From contig CAMCZV010000001.1 of NCBI GenBank assembly GCA_945888455.1, positions 104,582 to 168,581 on the forward strand: a stretch of DNA of 64,000 nt, given 5' to 3'. This document shows, piece by piece, positions 1-9,025 of this stretch (positions are counted from its first letter, which is position 1; the number at the start of each line of letters is the position of its first letter). Origin of the DNA: Candidatus Finniella inopinata (lineage in GTDB: Bacteria; Pseudomonadota; Alphaproteobacteria; Holosporales; Holosporaceae). The notes beneath the pieces were generated by a model that worked only from the letters and a program-made list of their open reading frames with translations, was not told the DNA's origin and ran no database searches. The translations under genes and the position numbers were made by a program.

Positions 1-2525
1 TGCCCCCTCTGAACACGCCAGACGGTGTGGCCACAGGGGCTGTTATGGGCTTTGCCAATATGATTTTACGCTGGCAAGATCAGCACGCCCCCACCCATGG
101 GATCATTGTTTTCGACCATGGAAAATCCACATTTCGCCAGAATTTATATCCCGAATACAAGGCCCACAGACCGCCAACACCATTGGGATTATCCGCCCAA
201 TTCCCCATCATTCAAGAATTTTGCGCCCACATGGATATTTCTTGCATCAGCAAACCGGGTATCGAGGCCGATGATTTAATCGCCAGCATTACGCACCAAG
301 GATTAATCATGGGGTGGGATATTCATATTGTAACGTCTGACAAAGATTTGCTGCAATTATCCCAACCTGGGGTCAGCATGTACGATCCCATGAAAAATCG
401 TATTCTCGATGCCGATGCCGTTGCAACCTTGTGGGGGGTGCGACCCGATCAAATCCCTCATGTTCAAGCATTGGCTGGCGATACCGCCGATGGCATTCCA
501 GGCATTCCTGGGGTGGGCATTAAAACGGCGACCACTTGGATTCAAACGTTTGGGTCTGTTCAAGGATTAATTGACAGTGCACACCAATTAACATCCGCAA
601 AAAAGAGAGACCTGGTGGCAGAATATGCCGATCAAGCCCGAATGTGTTATGACTTGGCCTTGTTGCAAAATACGTTTTGGGATGACCAATGGAATCTACA
701 AGACTGGACTTGGGCAAGGCATCCAAAGGCAGAGGCATTAAGGGGTTTTGTAAATACATTTCATCTGAAAACCTTGGGAGATCGATTGGGTAAACGCGGC
801 ATCATTGATGCTGAATCATCCTCAAAATCAACAGAATTGGCCTCAAAACCCTTTGCCTGGGGCCTTATTCCCGATCATTGCCCCGAGGCCTATACCCCAC
901 AAACCCAACACTGCATAGAGGATCACATCATTGAAGCAGGACAGGTGGCTCTGGTCTGTACCAATGACGGTGTTGTGGCCTGTTGGGATGAAAACCATTG
1001 TGCCCTAATGGATGAGGATGCATTGATGCGCATTTGGCAAGACGCGCGTTGTATTAAAATTGTTCATGATGCCAAAACATGGTTACACAAACACATTCAG
1101 TACGCCCAATCCATGGGGCCTTTTGATGATCTGATGCTGTTGTCGTACATTCTAAATGGCACAAAGATCAAGCATGATTTGGCCTCTATTTTCAACCTTT
1201 TTGGTTGGGGGGATGACGCCATGCATTGGAATGCGTCACAAAAAGCCAGAGCCATGCTGGTGGTATGGGAAAAAAACCGCATAGCGTTGCGGGAAAAACA
1301 GTTGATGCGTACCTATGAATGGATGGATCGGCCATTAATTCCGGTTGTTGTTGACATGGAACATGCAGGAATCAGTATTGATGCCAGTGGATTAGAGAAA
1401 CTGGAAAAACACTGGGGAAACGAGGCCAAAAACCTGTCTGATCAGATTATAGAGATGGCTGGACAAACGTTTAATCCTGCTTCACCCAAACAATTGGGAA
1501 AAGTATTGTTCGAAGATTTAGGTTGGCCCAATGGAAAAAAAGGTAAATCTGGCGCATACCACACCGACAGCGATGTATTGTCTCGTTTTGCCGCCATGGG
1601 TTATTCGTTGGCTGAATTATTATTGGAATGGCGACAAATCAGTAAATTAATCAACACCTATGCCAAGGGACTGCGCACCCATATTCATCCTGAAACCGGA
1701 CGGATTCACACCACATACAGCACAACGACCACATCGACAGGGCGATTGTCCTCTTTGGAACCCAATGTGCAAAATATTCCCATTCGAACAGAACGGGGTC
1801 GCCTTTTGCGTGCTCAGTTCAAAGCCCCGCCCGGCTATGCATTTTTATGCCTTGATTATTCTCAAATCGAATTGCGTTTGTTGGCGCACATGGGGCCCAT
1901 ACCGTCTTTACAGCGGGCCTTTCAAAATAATCTGGACATTCACACCCAAACGGCGTGCCAATTGTTCCATTGCGATGACAAAGACGTTACACCTGACATG
2001 CGTCGAACGGCCAAAGGCATTAATTTTGGCATTTTATATGGCATCAGTGCCTTTGGTCTGGCGGAACATTTACGCATTGATCGGATCATGGCCAAAACCA
2101 TGATTGATCGGTATTTCACCGCATACCCTGAAATTTTAGATTATTTAGAGCGCACCCGACAAAATGCACGTACGCTAGGCTATGTCACCACATTATGGGG
2201 CAGGCGATGCATCATTTCAGGCGCGGATCATGCCAAAGCTTTTGTCAGATCAGGAGCCGAACGCCAAGCCATTAATGCCCCATTGCAAGGGACTAGTGCC
2301 GATATCATCAAGCGCGCCATGATTGTTAGCCATCATTGGGCTAGGGAAAACCCAGATTACGATGCATCGCTTGTCATGCAAATTCACGATGAATTGGTTT
2401 TTCAGGTCCGCCAAGATCACATTATTTCTGTGCGCGATTGTTTAATTCCTCTGATGGAAAAGATTGCCGATTTATCTGTTCCCTTGCTGGTGACCTCTTC
2501 TATGGGGCCAACATTGGATCAATGA
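1..2525 (+). CDS. polA: DNA polymerase I (5' end outside window)
   Basis: Family-A polymerase for gap filling, Okazaki fragment maturation and repair. The reading frame is already open at base 3 (…PPLNTPDG…, the usual PolA N-terminus), so the gene starts upstream; the GTG at 27 is internal. The 5' nuclease domain comes first, with EADDLI, TSDKDLLQL and the helix-hairpin-helix GIPGIPGVGIKTA. The polymerase domain has the O-helix RRTAKGINFGILYGIS, motif A DYSQIELRLLAHM and motif C QIHDELVFQV. Between them, where a 3'-5' exonuclease normally carries a D-x-E motif, I find only EAGQVALVCTNDG, so proofreading is probably lost. Stop TGA is at 2523-2525; secD follows about 140 bases later. Confidence 0.97.
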   Translation, partial: PPLNTPDGVATGAVMGFANMILRWQDQHAPTHGIIVFDHGKSTFRQNLYPEYKAHRPPTPLGLSAQFPIIQEFCAHMDISCISKPGIEADDLIASITHQGLIMGWDIHIVTSDKDLLQLSQPGVSMYDPMKNRILDADAVATLWGVRPDQIPHVQALAGDTADGIPGIPGVGIKTATTWIQTFGSVQGLIDSAHQLTSAKKRDLVAEYADQARMCYDLALLQNTFWDDQWNLQDWTWARHPKAEALRGFVNTFHLKTLGDRLGKRGIIDAESSSKSTELASKPFAWGLIPDHCPEAYTPQTQHCIEDHIIEAGQVALVCTNDGVVACWDENHCALMDEDALMRIWQDARCIKIVHDAKTWLHKHIQYAQSMGPFDDLMLLSYILNGTKIKHDLASIFNLFGWGDDAMHWNASQKARAMLVVWEKNRIALREKQLMRTYEWMDRPLIPVVVDMEHAGISIDASGLEKLEKHWGNEAKNLSDQIIEMAGQTFNPASPKQLGKVLFEDLGWPNGKKGKSGAYHTDSDVLSRFAAMGYSLAELLLEWRQISKLINTYAKGLRTHIHPETGRIHTTYSTTTTSTGRLSSLEPNVQNIPIRTERGRLLRAQFKAPPGYAFLCLDYSQIELRLLAHMGPIPSLQRAFQNNLDIHTQTACQLFHCDDKDVTPDMRRTAKGINFGILYGISAFGLAEHLRIDRIMAKTMIDRYFTAYPEILDYLERTRQNARTLGYVTTLWGRRCIISGADHAKAFVRSGAERQAINAPLQGTSADIIKRAMIVSHHWARENPDYDASLVMQIHDELVFQVRQDHIISVRDCLIPLMEKIADLSVPLLVTSSMGPTLDQ

Positions 2526-2667
2526 TGGTGTAAAAAACTTGGCCAAAGCCCATCCGTGTCATGTAAAAACCATGTATACTGTGAATCATTACCATCACAG
2601 GGCCTTTTTCAAGGCCGGAATCATCGTTGATCCAAAAGCAAAGGGTCAGAAAACAACAGGGGGAATA

Positions 2668-4212
2668 ATGAAACGCTGGAAATTGCTCGCCGTCATTTTA
2701 TGTGCCGTTTGGGGTATTTTAATGGTGCTGCCCACTTTTTTACCATCCCATATACGGGAAAAGCTGCCCAGCTGGCTGCCTGAAAAAACCATGACCTTGG
2801 GCTTGGATTTATCTGGTGGTATTCATTTATCCTTGGATGTGGATACGGAAAAGTATATCCAACAGCGTTGCCAGGGCGTCGTGGACTTTTTACGCCCGAT
2901 TTTGTTAAAAGAAAAGATTTTATATCAAAAAATGCAATCAGAGCCCTATGGCGCCAGTTTTGTTTTACTGAATAAAAAAGACTTAACCCGATTGAAACAA
3001 ATCGCAACCCGCATGGATAACATTACCCTGGAATGGATGACATCAGAAAACGGAAAATACATCATTCAAATTCCTGAATCCGAACGTCAGATGATGGCCA
3101 AAGATGTGTTGGGTCGATCGGTTGAAATTATTCGCAAACGTATTGACGAAACGGGTGCATTGGAGCCCATCATTTATCAGCAAGGAGCGCGTCAAATTAT
3201 TGTACAAATTCCTGGATTTGATGATCCGGATCGGGTACGTACATTGCTGGGAAAAACGGCACAATTGGCCTTTCATTGGGTGGGTTCTTCTGATGATGTA
3301 AATTGCATCACCATGCCGTATCAAAATAATGCGTTACGCCGCATTCCTGTGGAAAAAAGACCCGTCATGTCTGGTGATAAGATTTTACGTTCTGGTGCCA
3401 CGTACCAATCTCGAGATTATGGGGCGGAACAACCTGTGGTTACATTGGAGTTTACGCCAGAAGGACGGGCCATGTTTGCCGATTTGACGCGGGCAGAACA
3501 TCATAAACGGGCACTGGCCATTGTGATTGATGGAGAAATTCTCAGCACCCCTGTTATCCAAGCCCACATCACCAATGGCGCAGCTGTGATCAGTGGAAAC
3601 ATGACAATCGAAGAAGCCCAACAATTGGCCACCATGATTAATTCTGGCGCCTTGCCCGCGCCCCTGTTGATCCAAGAAGAGAAAATAATCGGTCCAGGTC
3701 TGGGTAATGACTCCATTGTGGCGGGAACCCGCGGCACCACATTGGCTGTGGTGGCTGTGGCCCTATGGATGGTCATGACGTATGCCTATTTTGGATGTTT
3801 TGCTGTACTGGGCATTGCCTTTAATCTGCTATTTTTGGTGGCTCTGTTGATTCTGATTGGGGCAACATTAACGCTGCCAGGATTGGCGGGCATTGCTCTG
3901 ACTGTGGGCATGTCCGTTGATGCCAACGTGCTGATTAACGAACGCATCAAAGAAGAATTGCGAAAAGGGGCTTCTGTGGCAAATGCCATTATTGCAGGGT
4001 ATTCCAGAGCCATGAAATCGATTTTGGATTCCAACATTACGACATTGATTGGCGCATTATGTTTGTACATATGTGGATCTGGCCCTGTGCGTGGGTTTGC
4101 GGTGACCATGGGCATGGGCATTTTGATTTCACTCTTTACAGCCATTTTATTAACCCGGTTTTTGGTTGGCCAATGGGTGGCGTGGAAAAATCCTCAAACC
4201 CTCTCGATTTGA
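2668..4212 (+). CDS. secD: Protein translocase subunit SecD
   Basis: Inner-membrane SecDF subunit that uses the proton gradient to complete Sec-dependent export. The ATG at 2668 is chosen over an upstream in-frame TTG at 2539 because a purine-rich AGGGGG box sits just before it and the protein then begins MKRWKLLAVILCAVWGIL, a typical first membrane segment. The family motif LGLDLSGGIHLSLD follows, then a large periplasmic region (about residues 60-340), then five more membrane helices with the signature VGMSVDANVLINERIKEEL. Length is about 514 residues, normal for the family. secF lies downstream, but separated by about 200 bases rather than abutting. No yajC is seen upstream. Confidence 0.97.
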   Translation: MKRWKLLAVILCAVWGILMVLPTFLPSHIREKLPSWLPEKTMTLGLDLSGGIHLSLDVDTEKYIQQRCQGVVDFLRPILLKEKILYQKMQSEPYGASFVLLNKKDLTRLKQIATRMDNITLEWMTSENGKYIIQIPESERQMMAKDVLGRSVEIIRKRIDETGALEPIIYQQGARQIIVQIPGFDDPDRVRTLLGKTAQLAFHWVGSSDDVNCITMPYQNNALRRIPVEKRPVMSGDKILRSGATYQSRDYGAEQPVVTLEFTPEGRAMFADLTRAEHHKRALAIVIDGEILSTPVIQAHITNGAAVISGNMTIEEAQQLATMINSGALPAPLLIQEEKIIGPGLGNDSIVAGTRGTTLAVVAVALWMVMTYAYFGCFAVLGIAFNLLFLVALLILIGATLTLPGLAGIALTVGMSVDANVLINERIKEELRKGASVANAIIAGYSRAMKSILDSNITTLIGALCLYICGSGPVRGFAVTMGMGILISLFTAILLTRFLVGQWVAWKNPQTLSI

Positions 4213-4305
4213 AAAAATGGTCCCGCATTTGTGTGGGAGGGGGGGTACCGTGGATTCAGGCAAGGGCGCCTGTTCCGGTGGGTCATGGTTGGCATGCCAT
4301 TGAAT

Positions 4306-4320
4306 AGGGGGCACCCCCCT
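4306..4320 (+). other. G/C-homopolymer hairpin in the secD-secF spacer
   Basis: An AGGGGG…CCCCCT inverted repeat with a very short loop sits between secD and secF. It lacks an immediate U-run, so it may be an attenuator, an mRNA-stability element or chance. It resembles other poly-G/poly-C hairpins in this window. Confidence 0.4.
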
Positions 4321-4409
4321 GTATTGTTGACATCAATCATGAGATAATGGAAAAAACAAGATCAGATCGCCCTTTTTATGGATTTTTCTGTGATTTCAGA
4401 GAGGTACCC

Positions 4410-5330
4410 ATGGCATTAATTTCCTTGCCACAATCATTTTCCATTTCATTTTTAAGATTCAAGGGGCTGCCCCTTGGGTTGTTGCTCGCCATGATGGTTA
4501 CAGTCCTGTTGGGGTACCAGTTTAGGGGAATGAATCTAGGCGTAGATTTTCGCGGTGGAACCAGTCTAGAAATAGACATGAAAAATGCCATAGAAATTAA
4601 CGTTTTACGCACCCAGTTGCGGGAAAAAATAGGACACGAGGTGACCGTGCAATCCGTGGGAAAAACAGGGAAAGAGCTCCTGTTACGCACGGATATTCAG
4701 GACCCAAAACTATTGGACACCATTCGTTCGGTTTTGGGGGAAACGGCGGTCTATAAAAAAATCGAAACCATTGGTCCAAAAGTTGGTAAAGAACTGATTA
4801 AAAATGGCGCTTTGGCGATTTTCTGGGCATTGCTGGCCATGATGATGTATGTCTGGTTCCGTTTCGAGTGGCAATTCAGCCTATGCGCCTTTGTGGCCTT
4901 ATTGCACGATTGTTTGGGGCTGTTGGCCTTTTTTATGTGGACACGATTTGAATTTAATGAGAGCGCCGTGGTGGCCATTTTGATTACAGCGGCCTATTCC
5001 ATTAACGATACGGTGGTGATTTTTGATCGACTTCGAGAAAAACGTTTAGACAATCGTGGAAAGGGACTGGGGATGCCAGACCTTGTGAATGCCAGTTTAA
5101 ATGAAACCTTATCGCGCACCCTGTTAACCTCTTCTACGGCTCTTTTGGCTCTGGTCATGTTGTACTGTTTTGGTGGCGAAGTGATTTCAAATCTCAGCTT
5201 GCCTATTTTAATTGGCATTATTATTGGGACGTACTCGTCCGTGGTCATTGCCGTGCCATTGTTGATTTGGTTGCCCGAATCGCCCCTGAAACCCGAACAC
5301 GAGATCATCAATGCGGATACTGGGCATTGA
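4410..5330 (+). CDS. secF: Protein translocase subunit SecF
   Basis: Partner of SecD in the inner membrane. ATG 4410 is preferred because AGAGAGG lies about 6 bases upstream and MALISLPQSF leads straight into the first helix; a longer in-frame start at 4347 lacks a clear ribosome site. Motifs seen are LGVDFRGGTSLEID in the first periplasmic segment and AAYSINDTVVIFDRLREK in the helix 4-5 region, both SecF hallmarks. Six membrane segments are evident over about 306 residues. The 3' end overlaps ruvC by 20 bases, suggesting translational coupling of two unrelated functions. Confidence 0.97.
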   Translation: MALISLPQSFSISFLRFKGLPLGLLLAMMVTVLLGYQFRGMNLGVDFRGGTSLEIDMKNAIEINVLRTQLREKIGHEVTVQSVGKTGKELLLRTDIQDPKLLDTIRSVLGETAVYKKIETIGPKVGKELIKNGALAIFWALLAMMMYVWFRFEWQFSLCAFVALLHDCLGLLAFFMWTRFEFNESAVVAILITAAYSINDTVVIFDRLREKRLDNRGKGLGMPDLVNASLNETLSRTLLTSSTALLALVMLYCFGGEVISNLSLPILIGIIIGTYSSVVIAVPLLIWLPESPLKPEHEIINADTGH

Positions 5331-5784
5331 TCCTGGAAGTCGATTCATGGGTTGGGGCATGGTCGATTATTTGGGAACAGAGCGTTTAGGGCCCTTTGGA
5401 TGTATTCGTCCGAAAGGAACGGATATTGCCGTGCGATTAGGGCAAATTGATGGACAATTATCGGATATTATCCAGCAGCATCAACCGAAAATCATGGTGC
5501 TAGAGACCATTTTTGTAAACATCAATCCTCAATCGGCTTTGACTTTGGGCTATTCCCGTGGGGTGGTTATGGCTGTGGCTGCCAGGCATGGCTTGGGCAT
5601 TGTCGAATATGCACCCAATACCATCAAAAAGAGTTTGACAGGGTATGGTCATGCCACAAAAGAGCAAATGATCGCCATGATTGGTCGTCTGTTTGGTATA
5701 GAAAACATGCCATCAGATACGGCCGATGCCCTAGCGGGTGCGTTGTGCCATGCGCGCCACATCCCTTTTTTAGAAAGGACATAA
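5311..5784 (+). CDS. ruvC: Holliday junction resolvase RuvC
   Basis: Endonuclease that cuts four-way junctions during recombination repair. At 157 residues it has family length. It opens MRILGIDPGS with catalytic Asp7; the other acidic ligands are Glu65 (VLETIF), Asp136 and Asp139 (SDTADALAGA). The start lies inside the 3' end of secF in another frame. ruvA and ruvB, its usual partners, are not in the window. It is convergent with comM, a branch-migration helicase, with only 25 bases between their stop codons. Confidence 0.96.
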   Translation: MRILGIDPGSRFMGWGMVDYLGTERLGPFGCIRPKGTDIAVRLGQIDGQLSDIIQQHQPKIMVLETIFVNINPQSALTLGYSRGVVMAVAARHGLGIVEYAPNTIKKSLTGYGHATKEQMIAMIGRLFGIENMPSDTADALAGALCHARHIPFLERT

Positions 5785-5809
5785 CAGAGGAAACCCCATA
5801 CCCCCCCCA

Positions 5810-7315
5810 TCACACGCCACACAAAGGGCCTTGCAGACGATAGGTTAATGCCTCTGATAAATGGTTGGCCGATAGCACCTGGCTGCCTTCCAGTGCGGCA
5901 ATGGATCTGGCCACACGAATAATACGGTAATAGGTTCTTGCCGATAAAGACCATTTTTCAATGGCTTTTTGCATTAATGCCCCTGCGGCTGGACTTTGGC
6001 GTAACACAGCATCCAATTCTGCGGGCAGGGGATGGCGGCTCATCTGATTGGCGGCATGAAAATCCCAGGCATATTGAACCCTTTTTTGCAGATCAGGACT
6101 TTGTTTTTCATCCGCAGGCCATTGGGCCAACAGAGTTGGCTTAACCTCTGGTATTTCCAAAACCATATCAATGCGATCCAAAAACGGACCCGACAGGCCA
6201 CTTTGGTACGCACTGGCGCAGGATGGTGCCTTGCGACATTGGCGCTCTTCATTTCCAAAATAACCACAGCGACAGGGGTTCATGGCACCAATCAATTGAA
6301 AGTCGGCGGGATAAATGGCTCTGTAATTGGCCCGAGATACCACCGCCGTCTGCGTTTCCAACGATTGCCGTAAGGAATCAAGGGCCATTCTGGAAAATTC
6401 AGGCAATTCATCCAAAAACAAAACCCCCTGATGGGCAAAGGAAATTTCTCCTGGTACGCCTTTGATCCCCCCTCCCACCAATGCCGCCATGGATACGGAA
6501 TGGTGGGGATTGCGAAATGGTCTTTTCTGAATCAATGATCCCGTCACGCTGTTGCCCTGACCCAAGCTGTGAATCATGGTGACCTCTAGGGATTCTTGAG
6601 CCGTCATAGGCGGTAAAATGGATGCCATGCGCATGGCCAACATGGATTTTCCTGTTCCAGGCGGACCCACCAAAAGAACATTATGGCGCCCCGCTGCGGC
6701 AATGGTTAAGGCTCTTTTTGCTACCTCTTGCCCATGAATATCTGAAAAATCGCCGAAAAAACTCAAATCGTTTGTAATTTTTCCCTCTGGCCGAGTCAAT
6801 ACATGATGCCCTTTGTAATGATTGACCAAAGACAGCAAATGATCGGGGGCCAATACATCTCCATCTCCACCCCAAACGGCTTCTCCGCCGCATTCGGAAG
6901 GACAAACCAATAATCGATTTTCATGGCTGGCCAATAATGCCGTGGATAACGCCCCACGGACAGGCTTGATACGCCCATCCAGCCCCAATTCACCAATGGC
7001 AATGGCTTGGGACAACGGATGGCTGGGTAAAATGTCCAATGCCATTAACAACGCCAACGCCAAGGGTAAATCGTAATGGTTGCCCTCCTTTTGAATATCG
7101 GCTGGCGATAAATTCATCGTAATTCTTTTGGCAGGCAGAGCAATTCCCAAAGTATGCAAGGCCGAACGAATACGCTCTTTTGATTCAGTAACCGCCTTGT
7201 CCGGTAACCCCACAATGGAAAACGAGGGCAAGCTTCCCCCCGCAATTTGAATTTGCACACTGACGCGCACAGCCTGAATGCCCTGAAAAGACACCGTCTG
7301 AATTTCCGATATCAT
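5810..7315 (-). CDS. comM: YifB/ComM family Mg-chelatase-like AAA+ ATPase
   Basis: Predicted AAA+ helicase related to magnesium chelatase. In naturally competent bacteria ComM drives branch migration during uptake of transforming DNA; in other species its role is less clear. The N-terminal domain holds the family segment FSIVGLPDKAVTESKERI. Walker A GPPGTGKS lies near residue 215 and a Walker B-like FLDELPEF follows. A cysteine-containing segment (NPCRCGYFGNEERQCR) and the C-terminal domain complete 501 residues, a normal length. The family call is firm; a competence role is not shown here. Confidence 0.94.
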   Translation of the reverse strand: MISEIQTVSFQGIQAVRVSVQIQIAGGSLPSFSIVGLPDKAVTESKERIRSALHTLGIALPAKRITMNLSPADIQKEGNHYDLPLALALLMALDILPSHPLSQAIAIGELGLDGRIKPVRGALSTALLASHENRLLVCPSECGGEAVWGGDGDVLAPDHLLSLVNHYKGHHVLTRPEGKITNDLSFFGDFSDIHGQEVAKRALTIAAAGRHNVLLVGPPGTGKSMLAMRMASILPPMTAQESLEVTMIHSLGQGNSVTGSLIQKRPFRNPHHSVSMAALVGGGIKGVPGEISFAHQGVLFLDELPEFSRMALDSLRQSLETQTAVVSRANYRAIYPADFQLIGAMNPCRCGYFGNEERQCRKAPSCASAYQSGLSGPFLDRIDMVLEIPEVKPTLLAQWPADEKQSPDLQKRVQYAWDFHAANQMSRHPLPAELDAVLRQSPAAGALMQKAIEKWSLSARTYYRIIRVARSIAALEGSQVLSANHLSEALTYRLQGPLCGV

Positions 7316-7541
7316 TTCTATACTGTGGTTTTACGTTTAAAAGATTTTAAACGACAAAATCAAAAGGTGTCAATACAATCTTTTTACATAAATTTTTAAT
7401 AAAAAGGTAATGTTTTAAGGGAAAAGTGATGGCCAGAATAAGAACAGGATCTGACCAGAGTTATATTGGCAATGGGCTGATGATTCTGTCACACTGGATA
7501 CAGATACACCTGCCTATTTTATTGTTCAGGAGACACCCTAT

Positions 7542-8942
7542 ATGCCACATAGCCCAAAAAAGCCCTATTTTTCCATGGCAAAAATGCTTTTTTCTCTGGT
7601 TTTATGCTCTGTATTATCCACCAATCATGCCGAGGGACCTTTGCCTGGTCAGAACAAAAAACCCTTAGAACTGACGGTCCGAAAAGGTGTGTTTTCTAAA
7701 ATTCCCATTGTATTTTTGGGGTTCCAAACCCTGGGATCGGACATGGATATTGGCTCTGTGGTGGAAAATGACCTGCGTCTATCCGGTTCTTTTTCCATTC
7801 TGCCTAATTACAGCATGGGCCAACGGGACCAAGAAGCCCTGAGTAAGCCCAATTTGTTGTTATGGCAAGCGTACCCAGGCGCCATGGTGGTTCAGGGAAA
7901 CATCACCTCCAACGGGAGCACCATATCCGTAGAGTTAAAGATGTACGATGCCACATTAAACAAATTGCTGAAAACCGGAACGATTTATGCCAGCATCTCG
8001 CAATGGCGTTCATTGGCCCACCTGATTTCTAATGCCATTTATTACGAATTAACAGGTGAAAAGGGTATTTTTGATACGCAAATCGTATTTGTCGCGCAAA
8101 GCGGAACGGCACTGAAACCCGTTGCCCGCATCGCCATTATTGACCAAGATGGTTACAATTTACGATTTTTAACATCGGGTGATGAATATTGCGACAGTCC
8201 AAAAACATCTTTGGTATCGCCCAACATTGCCTACTCCTTTTTAAACAAACGCAGATACATGTTGCGCATGCACAATATTGCCACAGAACAAAAGACCATT
8301 TTGCCCATCAAAGGCATTGGTATTTCTGCAGAATTTTCTCCCAACGGTCGGGATGTTTTAATCAGTGATTCCTTTAATGGGAGCACAACCTTGAACATAT
8401 ACGACATGTCTACGGGCCAAACACGACAGCTGAATCGATCCTATGGCGGTATTGCCGTTTCCCCCAGTTATGCCCCTGATGGTCAATCGTTTGTGGTGTC
8501 ATCGGATCAAGATTTAACCGCCAGCACGGAAACAAAGCGCCGCATCGGAGCACCAAAATTATACATCGTTCAAAATAATGGCGTCGTTCAATTGCTGTCC
8601 AAAGGCAAAGGCAGTTATCTCAGTCCGTCCTGGTCACCCGATGGAAAATACGTTGCTTTTGTAAAGCGTTCCAAGGGTAATTATTATATTGGTGTCATGA
8701 ATAGGGATGGTACGGGTGAACGCATGCTGGCCAGTGACCACATGATCGATTATCCCTCGTGGGCCCCCAACAGCCGCATGTTGATTTTTTGCGCACAACA
8801 AAGGCGCTTTTCGCCCTATTCTCTGTTTATTGTGGATTTGACAGGTCGATCATTAAGAAAACTGCCTGTTCAAGCTGGAGGCGCGTCTTATGGTGGAAAA
8901 CACCCCAGCTGGCATGCTTACAAAGCAAAAGCAACCTCTTGA
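7542..8942 (+). CDS. tolB: Tol-Pal system protein TolB
   Basis: Periplasmic beta-propeller that links the Tol inner-membrane complex to Pal and supports outer-membrane constriction. ATG 7542 follows a CAGGAGA box. A signal peptide (MAKMLFSLVLCSVLS) lies about 12 residues in, so MAKMLF could be an alternative start. The N-terminal domain precedes WD40-like repeats (SPSWSPDGKYVAFV, YPSWAPNSRMLIF). At 466 residues it is of family length. tolQ, tolR, tolA and pal are absent on both sides, which is unusual because they normally form one operon. Confidence 0.96.
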   Translation: MPHSPKKPYFSMAKMLFSLVLCSVLSTNHAEGPLPGQNKKPLELTVRKGVFSKIPIVFLGFQTLGSDMDIGSVVENDLRLSGSFSILPNYSMGQRDQEALSKPNLLLWQAYPGAMVVQGNITSNGSTISVELKMYDATLNKLLKTGTIYASISQWRSLAHLISNAIYYELTGEKGIFDTQIVFVAQSGTALKPVARIAIIDQDGYNLRFLTSGDEYCDSPKTSLVSPNIAYSFLNKRRYMLRMHNIATEQKTILPIKGIGISAEFSPNGRDVLISDSFNGSTTLNIYDMSTGQTRQLNRSYGGIAVSPSYAPDGQSFVVSSDQDLTASTETKRRIGAPKLYIVQNNGVVQLLSKGKGSYLSPSWSPDGKYVAFVKRSKGNYYIGVMNRDGTGERMLASDHMIDYPSWAPNSRMLIFCAQQRRFSPYSLFIVDLTGRSLRKLPVQAGGASYGGKHPSWHAYKAKATS

Positions 8943-8945
8943 TCC

Positions 8946-8972
8946 ACGGGGGGGGCATATGGTGTGCCCCTG
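8946..8972 (+). terminator. Possible terminator after tolB
   Basis: A GGGGCA…TGCCCC inverted repeat with a short loop stands just past the tolB stop, followed by a pyrimidine-rich TGCCCTTCTTT. It lies between convergent tolB and lptD and could act on either strand. No pure U-run is present. Confidence 0.35.
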
Positions 8973-9025
8973 CCCTTCTTTGCGGCCCTCAGCTGTTATG
9001 TTTTTGGTGGGGATTGATCAAAAAA

